Counted from the stretch's first letter, positions 1 through 5,211 are shown. The stretch is 7,510 bases of DNA from Candidatus Woesearchaeota archaeon (GCA_026394915.1 JAPLZS010000074.1:452-7961); one strand, 5' to 3'. Notes: generated from the sequence alone by a model not told the origin. Numbers and translations are program-made.

Positions 1-387
1 CTTTCCGCAGATATATCTTATGACATTAAGGCCTATCACTTCCCCTTCTATGTCATAATCTGTTGCAATCGTGAAAACGTTCGCGTCTTTGCTGAGCTTT
101 TTCAGTGCAGTGATGTATTTTGAAGAGAAAGCAGCTGCCTTGCTCACCTGGCCTGCGGGCTTCCACTCGATGTCAAAGACAGGATATGTCCATCCTTTCT
201 TCTCTCTTTCAGCAAGAGCATAGAGATGGCCGACGGCAGATCCTACGACGATATCAGTATTGCCATGAGTGATCTTGTAACAAGGGACGCCATTGACATC
301 TTCCTTTATCGGCTTACCATCTGCAAGAGCCTCTGCGATCTTTTTCGCGCTCTGCGGTTTTTCTGTTATGATCAGTTCATAAGACAT
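1..387 (-). CDS. topA: DNA topoisomerase I (type IA), N-terminal part, cut by window edge
   Basis: The first 129 residues of a type IA topoisomerase, which cuts one DNA strand through a tyrosine and relaxes negative supercoils. Seen: an N-terminal Toprim domain beginning MSYELIITEKPQSAKKIAEA, with the EKP motif at residues 9-11 (E9 is the usual Toprim glutamate), the segment VGSAVGHLYALAE (about 48-60), and the metal-binding motif TDYDIEGE at 109-116 with acidic residues D110, D112 and E114. The TDYD form is typical of archaeal topoisomerase I; bacterial TopA usually has TDPDREGE. The active-site tyrosine and any zinc fingers lie beyond the left edge, so reverse gyrase or topoisomerase III cannot be formally excluded, but the N-terminal start right at Toprim argues against reverse gyrase. 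The ATG at 385-387 has a partial GGTG ribosome site about 7 bases upstream and a TATA box at 423-434. Confidence 0.93.
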   Translation of the reverse strand, partial: MSYELIITEKPQSAKKIAEALADGKPIKEDVNGVPCYKITHGNTDIVVGSAVGHLYALAEREKKGWTYPVFDIEWKPAGQVSKAAAFSSKYITALKKLSKDANVFTIATDYDIEGEVIGLNVIRYICGK

Positions 388-422
388 TAACATACACCAA
401 TCTTAACACAATTTGAAGATTT

Positions 423-439
423 GATATAAAAAACTTTTG
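423..439 (-). promoter_or_regulatory. BRE/TATA promoter of the topoisomerase gene
   Basis: Read on the minus strand, CAAAAG is followed directly by TTTTTTATATC, an archaeal BRE plus TATA arrangement. A start about 25 bases downstream would lie near 400-405, giving a short leader of about 15 bases before the ATG at 387. Confidence 0.55.
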
Positions 440-574
440 ATTATATATGAATACAATAAAAGGCATGCTGAAACATCTTTTCAATTATTGACGGAGAATC
501 TCGTTCATCATGCTAAAACTGATATTGACAATAATGTCATTTTATAATCTCATTTTCAGCAGAGCTGATTTTTT

Positions 575-590
575 CAAAATATTTATAAAC
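575..590 (+). promoter_or_regulatory. BRE/TATA promoter of the small membrane protein gene
   Basis: CAAAATA followed by TTTATAAAC (582-590) fits an archaeal BRE and TATA box. The predicted transcription start is near 611-613, about 37 bases before the TTG start at 649, and coincides with the beginning of an inverted repeat (613-631). Confidence 0.65.
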
Positions 591-612
591 ACCGTTTGTT
601 ATTCAGTATACA

Positions 613-631
613 ATCATGCTCGTTGCATGAT
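613..631 (+). repeat. Inverted repeat (hairpin) in the leader of the 649 gene
   Basis: ATCATGC (613-619) and GCATGAT (625-631) are perfect reverse complements separated by TCGTT. If transcription begins near 612, this would be a 7-bp hairpin at the very 5' end of the mRNA, ending 6 bases before the Shine-Dalgarno site. It could equally be an operator at the transcription start. The function is not known. Confidence 0.5.
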
Positions 632-637
632 AAAATA

Positions 638-644
638 GAGGTGA
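638..644 (+). promoter_or_regulatory. Ribosome binding site GAGGTGA that sets a TTG start
   Basis: GAGGTGA matches the anti-Shine-Dalgarno sequence over seven bases and ends four bases before TTG at 649. No ATG or GTG in this frame is as well placed, so it decides the start of the membrane protein gene. Confidence 0.75.
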
Positions 645-648
645 TAAA

Positions 649-1044
649 TTGGCAAAGAAAAATGGTTCTGTCAAAGGAGTCAGCAGGAAAGTGGGCCATT
701 ACTCCTTTCTTATCGGAGTGATTATCGCGCTGATGCTTGGAATATTCTCAGAGGAGCTTCCTGTGGCATGGGGGCCCATGCTGATGTTCGCGATGGTTGT
801 GCTGGGCATAATTGTAGGCCTGCTGCACATACCTCACAAGGAGATGAACGAGTTTTTGCTCGCAGCAATAGCATTGATGCTGCTTCCCCCTTCAATGAGC
901 GGAGTCTCAGTATTGCTTGACAGCTTTGTGCAGGGCAGCGGATTCTTCATAACATCCATGCTGAGCTACCTGACATTGTTTGTCGTCCCTGCAGTATTGA
1001 TTGTTGCAGTGAAGATAATAGTTGAGCTTGCTGAAGAGAAATGA
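649..1044 (+). CDS. Small four-helix membrane protein of unknown function
   Basis: I do not recognise a named family. The 131-residue protein has a basic N-terminus (MAKKNGSVKGVSRKVGHYS) and four hydrophobic stretches at roughly 17-33, 42-60, 68-92 and 99-124, separated by short charged loops (SEEL, HIPHKEMNE), with an acidic end (ELAEEK). By the positive-inside rule the basic N-terminus should be cytoplasmic, and with four helices the C-terminus would be too. The third stretch holds a PPSMSG break, so it may be a re-entrant loop or a kinked helix. No catalytic motif or metal-binding cluster is visible. The start is TTG, chosen because of the strong GAGGTGA site four bases before it. The gene has its own TATA box (582-590) and diverges from the topoisomerase gene. 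A T-rich stretch follows it, then a PfkB kinase gene 89 bases on. Confidence 0.85.
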   Translation: MAKKNGSVKGVSRKVGHYSFLIGVIIALMLGIFSEELPVAWGPMLMFAMVVLGIIVGLLHIPHKEMNEFLLAAIALMLLPPSMSGVSVLLDSFVQGSGFFITSMLSYLTLFVVPAVLIVAVKIIVELAEEK

Positions 1045-1055
1045 GGGGAGCAACC

Positions 1056-1078
1056 TTTTTATTTTTTCATTTTATCTT
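1056..1078 (+). terminator. T-rich transcription termination stretch
   Basis: A run dominated by T (TTTTT, TTTTTT, TTTT separated by single A/CA) begins 12 bases after the stop codon of the membrane protein gene. Archaeal RNA polymerase terminates at such tracts without a hairpin. The same AT-rich stretch could contribute to a weak promoter for the following kinase gene, for which no clear TATA box is seen. Confidence 0.5.
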
Positions 1079-1133
1079 CATCATATCTTCAAATGGATTG
1101 ATCTTAGACAGAGATTTTGGATAGAGGCTTGCG

Positions 1134-2129
1134 ATGTATGACATAATCACTATACGTTCTGCGACAGTTGACGCATTTGTGAAGACTTCAATGGAGGAGC
1201 TCATAGACATAAAGACTCCGACCTCAGAGCAGGAGCTCACATGCTATCCTCTTGGCGCAAAGATACTGATCAAAGAGCTCCAGTTCATGACAGGCGGCGG
1301 AGGGACTAACGCTGCTGTGAGCTTTGCAAGGCTAGGGCTTAAGACAGCGTACGCAGGAAATCTCGGCAAAGATGAAAGCGCAGACAGGATACTGTCTGAA
1401 TTGAAGAAAGAGCATATTGATTTCATAGGAACAATGGACAAGAAGGCAAAGACAAACTTCTCTGTTGTGCTGAACAGCATAGGCCATGACAGATCCATAC
1501 TGGTTTACCGGGATTCAAGCGAGAATCTTGATTTTGGAAAGCTGAACAAGCCTAAAATGAAGGCAAAATGGTTCTATTTCTCATCGATGACAGGAAACTC
1601 CTTTGAAGCAGGCCTGAAGCTCATGGATTATGGAGCAAAGAACAGGATAAAGATAGCATACAATCCGAGCGAATATCAGGTGAAAGACGGCGCAAGAAAG
1701 CTCAAGCCCCTGCTTGAGAAGACTGATGTGATCATCTTTAACAGGGAAGAGGCAGCAATGTTGACTGGAATGAATACAGAAGATAGGATAGAGAATTTGC
1801 TGGCTGCGGTGAGAAAACTAGGCCCTAAGATTGCAGCCATAACAGACGGGCCAAAAGGAGCATACTGCTCAGAGGGGATAACCCTCTACGCAATCATTCC
1901 AAGAAAAGTGAAGGTTGTCGAGACAACAGGCGCAGGAGACGCATTTGCATCATCTTTTGTCGCAGGCCTCGCCAAGGGTTATGGCATAGAGTTCTGCATG
2001 AGGCTTGCTTTGGCCAACTCAGAGTCTGTCATACAGTACTATGGCGCAAAGAACATACTCCTGAAGTGGAATGAAGCTATGAAAGAGATGAAGAAAGGGC
2101 CGAAAGTCAAGAAGATCAAGCTGAAATGA
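1134..2129 (+). CDS. PfkB (ribokinase) family sugar or nucleoside kinase
   Basis: A cytoplasmic kinase that would transfer phosphate to a hydroxymethyl group of a sugar or nucleoside. The 331-residue length is typical of the family. Seen: the N-terminal strand with the substrate-contacting Asp (ATVDAF, D13); PfkB signature 1 (GGGGTNAAVSFARLG, 54-68); the NxxE metal/phosphate motif at N203-E206 in FNREE; the nucleotide-binding strand ITDGPKG (236-242); and signature 2 TTGAGDAF (264-271), where G266-G268 form the anion hole and D269 is the catalytic base. Signature 2 is preceded by E rather than the more common D. The motif near residue 8 reads ITIRSATVD, where relatives usually have Gly in place of Arg8. 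Archaeal members act on fructose 6-phosphate, ribose, ribose 1-phosphate, cytidine or adenosine; the sequence alone does not decide. A GAGG site (1124-1127) lies six bases before the ATG. The basic tail (KKGPKVKKIKLK) is unusual. Confidence 0.9.
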   Translation: MYDIITIRSATVDAFVKTSMEELIDIKTPTSEQELTCYPLGAKILIKELQFMTGGGGTNAAVSFARLGLKTAYAGNLGKDESADRILSELKKEHIDFIGTMDKKAKTNFSVVLNSIGHDRSILVYRDSSENLDFGKLNKPKMKAKWFYFSSMTGNSFEAGLKLMDYGAKNRIKIAYNPSEYQVKDGARKLKPLLEKTDVIIFNREEAAMLTGMNTEDRIENLLAAVRKLGPKIAAITDGPKGAYCSEGITLYAIIPRKVKVVETTGAGDAFASSFVAGLAKGYGIEFCMRLALANSESVIQYYGAKNILLKWNEAMKEMKKGPKVKKIKLK

Positions 2130-2186
2130 TACTAAAATAATTCTGCAAAATATGATCTCTATAATATAATCTAAATGATAATAATC

Positions 2187-2195
2187 TTTATAAAC
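2187..2195 (+). promoter_or_regulatory. TATA box of the short tail-anchored protein gene
   Basis: TTTATAAAC is identical to the TATA box of the 649 gene (582-590). It predicts a transcript start near 2215-2219, just before the small reading frame, which supports that frame being a real independent gene. Confidence 0.6.
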
Positions 2196-2235
2196 AGCCA
2201 TCTTATTTGCTAAAGAAAGTGCTTCGGTGACTGGT

Positions 2236-2364
2236 TTGAAGGGATACAACAGAAGGACTGCAATCGACCCTTTTGAGGAAAAAGAGGCCAAGAAAGACAA
2301 TTCTTTCAGGGACCTTGTTGTTTTCATCGCAATCGCTGCTTTGATAACGTTTTTGATATTGTAA
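2236..2364 (+). CDS. Short tail-anchored membrane protein (about 42 residues)
   Basis: A short reading frame with a 24-residue polar, charged N-terminal part (MKGYNRRTAIDPFEEKEAKK, then DNSF) and one C-terminal hydrophobic helix of about 16-17 residues (LVVFIAIAALITFLIL) running to the stop TAA at 2362-2364. It fills most of the gap between two convergent genes and has its own TATA box (2187-2195). The start is uncertain. TTG at 2236 is preferred because GGTGA (2226-2230) lies five bases before it, a similar layout to the TTG-started gene at 649. GTG at 2227 would add three residues (MTG). An in-frame stop at 2191-2193 limits any longer version. The size and topology recall small archaeal Sec61beta-type proteins, but the usual Sec61beta pattern is not clearly visible, so the function is left open. 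Confidence 0.65.
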   Translation: MKGYNRRTAIDPFEEKEAKKDNSFRDLVVFIAIAALITFLIL

Positions 2365-2414
2365 AAAGCAGAGAAAACAGAGGTTTCTTGAGTGGCATCT
2401 CTGTGCCCTCTGGG
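2361..2414 (-). terminator. Hairpin plus T-tract after the NAG kinase/synthase-like gene
   Basis: On the minus strand CAGAGG and CCTCTG (outer arms at 2407-2412 and 2378-2383 on the plus strand) can pair, with a smaller inner GGCA/TGCC pairing. They are followed by TTTT and then TTTTT, a layout like an intrinsic terminator. It starts about 15 bases after the stop codon of the minus-strand gene and abuts the end of the convergent small gene. Confidence 0.45.
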
Positions 2415-2428
2415 AATAATTCTTAAAA

Positions 2429-3835
2429 TTAGGATACTATTAACGCTTCATAATCTTCTTTGAAACTGTATGGCTTGGTCTTTGCTATCTGCTTATACTT
2501 CTGCACTTCTTCCACGGGGATGCCTATAAAGTAATAGATGAATTCTCCATCAGGTATTATCAGAGAATTGCTGTCGTTTTTGCTCCATATTGTTTTTGTA
2601 TAGCTGTCATTGAACTCGTTAGTAGTCTTCGCCCTCCAGAATAGCCTGGTTATGCCTGCTTTTTCTGCTTGTTTGAAGAGCTCCTGGAAGAGTTCCGCTG
2701 ACAGGCCATTGTTCTGCGATTTCGGAGCTACAAATATCTTGTCTATGTACCATGCATCATCCCTGCGCTGTATGAACATCCCTCCTTTGTATCCTGATTC
2801 CAGTATCACTTTGTCCGGCTTGAACCTGGGGTTTGTGAAGAAGTCATCTAGCAAATGCTTCTTTAACGCAGATTCCATGACTTCCTTCATCTTATCAGTG
2901 TCCAATCCATCTGAAGAGGCATATGTCAAGATGTCATAACCTTGCTTTATTATCGTGCCTGCTCCACGGTTTGTGAAAAGTTCATACAATAATTGCTTAG
3001 GAGATGTTATCTGGACGCTTTTTTCAGGCAGAAGTCCTTTGAGCAGGTATTCTGCTTCTTTCAGCTTCTTTAGCATGCCCCCGGTCACGCATCCTGAACT
3101 TAATATCCTCTCAAGATCATTTCTCAGGTTTATCTCTGCAATCAGATGGTTTTGGGCATCACAGATTCCCCCTGTTTCTGTAAGAGAGATATATTTCACA
3201 GGATCAAGTGCCCTGAAGAGCATCCTTGCTGCAGTGTCTGCATTGACATTCAGGATTTGGTTGCTCTCATCATCATAGCATAAAGGCACAAGAATGGGTA
3301 TCCTCTCGCTCTTTATTGCATCAAGTATCGGCCCAGTATCCACTCTTTCTATCTCGCCTACAAGACCAAGATCAGAGTTCTCTGTCCTTCTTCCATAGAA
3401 GATGGGAATTCTTGTGAGATCCTGCACGCAGTTTCCATGACCATGGAAACTTGAATCTCTGTCTGCTTCTCTCATGCCTTCCACTAGTATGCCCGTGAAC
3501 TCCTTCACCACATCCTTTATCACATTCAGTGTATCTGGGGTTGTTATCCTGTTGCCGTCTGTGTGGAACCTTGATTCAAGGCCCCTCTTTTCCATCTCGC
3601 ATGTTACCTTGTTCCCCCAACCGAATATCACTGTAGGATAAAGGCCAAGAGTATTCAGGGTGTAAAGATCGTCGCAGAGAGGCTTTGAATACTGCTCAAT
3701 GCAACTCCCGCTGACCTTTATTATCGCAAATTTATGGGGATCTATCTCAGAAAATGTTGCAAGATATTTTATCACTTCTCTCTTTGACCCTATTCTCATC
3801 AAAAAATCTAATATAACCGCTCCTTCTCCGTTCAT
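2429..3835 (-). CDS. N-acetylglutamate kinase/synthase-like fusion (amino-acid kinase + NAT acetyltransferase)
   Basis: A 468-residue two-domain protein resembling bifunctional acetylglutamate kinase/synthases and vertebrate-type N-acetylglutamate synthases, whose products begin acetylated ornithine/arginine synthesis. The amino-acid-kinase domain spans about 35-300: phosphate-loop lysine K40 in FAIIKVSGS, NRITTP with R96 (the acetylglutamate-binding Arg position), NVNADTAA with D200, TGGMLKK (251-257) with the usual catalytic lysine, and the family hallmark ELFTNRGAGTIIKQG (285-299). The acetyltransferase domain spans about 305-455: DKIFVAPKSQNNGLSAELF (acetyl-CoA loop region, 365-383) and LFWRAKTTNEFND (398-410). 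Odd: the two glycine-rich kinase loops are altered (KVSGSC for KxGG, FGWGN for HGxGP), so kinase activity is doubtful and the domain may only sense ligand. The ATG is fixed by GAGGAG (3842-3847) six bases upstream. No other arginine gene is in the window. It diverges from an ACT-domain gene. Confidence 0.82.
   Translation of the reverse strand: MNGEGAVILDFLMRIGSKREVIKYLATFSEIDPHKFAIIKVSGSCIEQYSKPLCDDLYTLNTLGLYPTVIFGWGNKVTCEMEKRGLESRFHTDGNRITTPDTLNVIKDVVKEFTGILVEGMREADRDSSFHGHGNCVQDLTRIPIFYGRRTENSDLGLVGEIERVDTGPILDAIKSERIPILVPLCYDDESNQILNVNADTAARMLFRALDPVKYISLTETGGICDAQNHLIAEINLRNDLERILSSGCVTGGMLKKLKEAEYLLKGLLPEKSVQITSPKQLLYELFTNRGAGTIIKQGYDILTYASSDGLDTDKMKEVMESALKKHLLDDFFTNPRFKPDKVILESGYKGGMFIQRRDDAWYIDKIFVAPKSQNNGLSAELFQELFKQAEKAGITRLFWRAKTTNEFNDSYTKTIWSKNDSNSLIIPDGEFIYYFIGIPVEEVQKYKQIAKTKPYSFKEDYEALIVS
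3430..3451. repeat. Perfect 22-bp palindrome inside the NAG kinase/synthase-like gene
   Basis: AGTTTCCATG (3430-3439) and CATGGAAACT (3442-3451) are exact reverse complements with only AC between them. It encodes residues 129-135 (SFHGHGN) of the minus-strand gene. It may be incidental to the coding sequence. Confidence 0.6.
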
Positions 3836-3841
3836 CTTGTT

Positions 3842-3847
3842 CTCCTC
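3842..3847 (-). promoter_or_regulatory. Ribosome binding site GAGGAG
   Basis: On the minus strand GAGGAG lies six bases before the ATG at 3833-3835. It favours this start over the internal methionine at residue 13. Confidence 0.65.
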
Positions 3848-3919
3848 ACTTGCACCTAGCGGGTTTGAAATTCATTTTTCTGCTTCAAATCCTTATGAAA
3901 TGCATATGAAAACATCTGC

Positions 3920-3928
3920 TTATAAATA
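3920..3928 (-). promoter_or_regulatory. TATA box between divergent genes, possibly used in both directions
   Basis: Minus strand TATTTATAA predicts a start near 3895-3900 and a leader of about 60 bases for the NAG kinase/synthase-like gene. On the plus strand the same bases read TTATAAATA, also a good archaeal TATA box, which would start a transcript near 3948 that carries the 3957-3980 hairpin ahead of the ACT-domain gene. Confidence 0.5.
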
Positions 3929-3941
3929 TGATGCCCTATAC

Positions 3942-3959
3942 TGAACAAAATGAACAAAA
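3942..3959 (+). repeat. Tandem 9-base direct repeat TGAACAAAA
   Basis: Two exact copies of TGAACAAAA (3942-3950 and 3951-3959) lie head to tail and run into the inverted repeat at 3957-3980. Placed in the divergent promoter region, they could be protein-binding half sites or simple repeat noise. Confidence 0.55.
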
Positions 3960-3980
3960 ATGTCCTGAATAGGACATTTT
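3957..3980. promoter_or_regulatory. Perfect inverted repeat, candidate operator or leader hairpin
   Basis: AAAATGTCCT, spacer GAAT, then AGGACATTTT: a perfect 10-base-arm inverted repeat in the gap between the divergent genes. It lies immediately before the BRE/TATA-like element at 3981-3996 of the ACT-domain gene, where a dimeric regulator could block or help assembly of the transcription complex. No run of T follows it, so an intrinsic terminator is unlikely. Confidence 0.6.
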
Positions 3981-3996
3981 CAAAAGATTTTTAAAG
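3981..3996 (+). promoter_or_regulatory. BRE/TATA-like element giving a near-leaderless ACT-domain transcript
   Basis: CAAAAG followed by ATTTTTAAAG lies 25-30 bases before the ATG at 4018. No Shine-Dalgarno site precedes that ATG, which fits a leaderless mRNA starting at or next to the start codon. Confidence 0.5.
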
Positions 3997-4017
3997 AAAA
4001 AAGCGTTTTCATGGGCC

Positions 4018-4686
4018 ATGGCAGGGAAAAAACAGCAGAAACAGCAGAATAAGCAGCCCAGCGTGACAAAACTAACAGAGGAATTCATCTCCCAGCATCC
4101 GAGCATCAAGGACTGCCTGAAGAAAGACCTTGTGAACTTCTCATCGCTGTCAAGGGAGATCATGAAGCAGCAGAAGCTGAAGAGCAGCGATTTCGACGCA
4201 GTGCTTGCAGCATGCAGGAGATGCCAGAGAAAGCTCTCAAAAGAGCAGAACTTCGAGAGAAAGATAAGAGAGATCCTCTCAGACAGCAGGCTCGAGGTGA
4301 AGACAGGGATTGTTGTGTTCATAATAGAGAAGGACATCTATTTTGATTACCTGCTTGACATAGAGAAGCAGATAAAGAAGAAGATGGAGGTGTTCCACAT
4401 AATAGAGAGCACAAAAAGCATAACCCTCATAACAACAGGGGATTTCTCGCAGGAGATCAGGAAATTATTCAGGAACAAGATAATAAAAGAGAAGGAAGAT
4501 CTTGCAGAGCTGATCATAAGGACATCAAAGGATATAGAAAGGACTCCAGGAGTGTTATCCTATCTCTATTCTCTGTTCGGAGACCATGACATAAACATCT
4601 TTGAGACAATGAGCACATGGACAGACACAATCTTCATAATCTCCCAGGATGATCTGGATAAAGCAGTGAAAATCCTGAAATTCTGA
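4018..4686 (+). CDS. ACT-domain protein, probable amino-acid-responsive regulator
   Basis: A 222-residue cytoplasmic protein that fits an archaeal ACT-domain group without a settled function. The first 14 residues are a Lys/Gln-rich tail. Residues 15-75 form a helical region (TEEFISQHPSIKDCLKKDLVNFSSLSREIM) that resembles a helix-turn-helix-like N-terminal segment seen with archaeal ACT proteins. Residues about 93-155 look like a first ACT-type alpha/beta unit (strands VKTGIVVFIIE and KSITLITT). Residues 172-222 are a clearer ACT domain: TPGVLSYLYSLFGDHDINIFETMS, then DTIFIISQDDLDKAVKIL. ACT domains commonly bind amino acids at dimer interfaces and control enzymes or transcription. The gene is divergent from the NAG kinase/synthase-like gene, with a palindrome between them. 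The ATG at 4018 has no ribosome site but is correctly placed for a leaderless transcript. Ligand and DNA binding are inferred, not shown. Confidence 0.75.
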   Translation: MAGKKQQKQQNKQPSVTKLTEEFISQHPSIKDCLKKDLVNFSSLSREIMKQQKLKSSDFDAVLAACRRCQRKLSKEQNFERKIREILSDSRLEVKTGIVVFIIEKDIYFDYLLDIEKQIKKKMEVFHIIESTKSITLITTGDFSQEIRKLFRNKIIKEKEDLAELIIRTSKDIERTPGVLSYLYSLFGDHDINIFETMSTWTDTIFIISQDDLDKAVKILKF

Positions 4687-4719
4687 ATGAAAATCATGCA
4701 AATTTTAGTCGTTATTCAT

Positions 4720-4743
4720 CTATCCTTCTTTTATTTCTTTTCA
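4720..4743 (+). terminator. T-rich termination stretch after the ACT-domain gene
   Basis: A pyrimidine-rich run with repeated TT, TTTT and TTT blocks starts about 34 bases after the stop codon and lies just before the next gene's TATA box. It is consistent with hairpin-independent archaeal termination. Confidence 0.45.
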
Positions 4744-4754
4744 ATATAGCAAAC

Positions 4755-4764
4755 TATATAAATA
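4755..4764 (+). promoter_or_regulatory. TATA box of the leaderless winged-helix regulator gene
   Basis: TATATAAATA is centred about 26 bases before the ATG at 4785, the distance expected when transcription starts at the A of the start codon. No Shine-Dalgarno site is present between them. Confidence 0.7.
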
Positions 4765-4784
4765 AAATCTGATTAACTCCATAA

Positions 4785-5189
4785 ATGCCAAGAGGAAGAC
4801 CAGTAAGATCGCAGATAAGGCAGAACATAATAGAGATTCTCTATTTCTTAGGTTCGTCATCAGGCTATGACCTTTACAAGATCTATGTCGCAATCTATCC
4901 AAAAGTTACGATGAGGTCGATATATTACCATATGAAAAAAGGGCTGAGTCTTGGAGAATTCAAGATAGACAGGATAGAGAAAGTGCATGGAAACTACAGC
5001 TGGGGCCCAGAATCAGAGAAAACATTCTATGCGCTTGGAGACAATGCAAAGCCAAAGATGGACAGCAGAGTGAAGGAATATCTTGACAGCGCAGAAGAGG
5101 AGAAACACGCAAAAATAGACAAGAAAGCAGGCAAAAAAACAGCATTCATGGATATTCCAGGAAAAAATATTCAAGAACCAGAAAAATAA
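4785..5189 (+). CDS. Winged-helix DNA-binding protein (PadR-like fold)
   Basis: A 134-residue basic protein, probably a transcription regulator. Residues 1-85 look like a winged helix: RSQIRQNIIEILYFLG (8-23) as helix 1, SGYDLYKIYVAIYP (26-39) as helix 2, VTMRSIYYHMKKGLSLGEF (41-59) as the recognition helix turning into the wing, and IDRIEKVHGNYSWGPESEKTFYALG (61-85) as the wing and following strand. The recognition helix T-MRSIYYHMKKG resembles the PadR pattern in which a Y-x-x-L/M-K-G segment precedes the wing. The Arg/Pro N-terminus (MPRGRPVR) could reach the minor groove. Residues 90-134 are charged and probably disordered. The PadR C-terminal dimerisation helix is missing or very short. 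The gene is leaderless (TATA 4755-4764), and its stop lies 22 bases before the next gene, suggesting joint transcription with the membrane protein at 5212. The regulated target is unknown. Confidence 0.78.
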   Translation: MPRGRPVRSQIRQNIIEILYFLGSSSGYDLYKIYVAIYPKVTMRSIYYHMKKGLSLGEFKIDRIEKVHGNYSWGPESEKTFYALGDNAKPKMDSRVKEYLDSAEEEKHAKIDKKAGKKTAFMDIPGKNIQEPEK

Positions 5190-5211
5190 ATCAAAAAGAA
5201 TAACTTTAAAT

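Noticed and set aside
448..492. A 14-codon plus-strand frame starting ATGAATACAATA in the divergent gap
   Set aside because: It has no ribosome site, its first codon overlaps an AT-rich stretch, it ends far from the next gene, and it shows no leader-peptide character such as a run of one amino acid.
455..511. Possible C/D box guide RNA on the minus strand (ATGATGA box C at 505-511)
   Set aside because: No CTGA box D or D' is found at the expected distance, so the box C match alone is not meaningful.
2610..3278. Open plus-strand frames opposite the NAG kinase/synthase-like gene
   Set aside because: They lie antisense to a gene with clear domain motifs, have no ribosome sites and give Ser/Phe-rich translations typical of antisense shadows.
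3957..3980. Reading the perfect inverted repeat as an intrinsic terminator
   Set aside because: It lies upstream of both divergent genes, and no substantial T-tract beyond the arm itself follows in either direction.
3936..4337. Minus-strand frame across the divergent promoter and the ACT-domain gene
   Set aside because: Its translation is a Phe/Ser/Cys-rich composition shadow of the Lys/Glu-rich ACT-domain gene, and it would cover the promoter elements.
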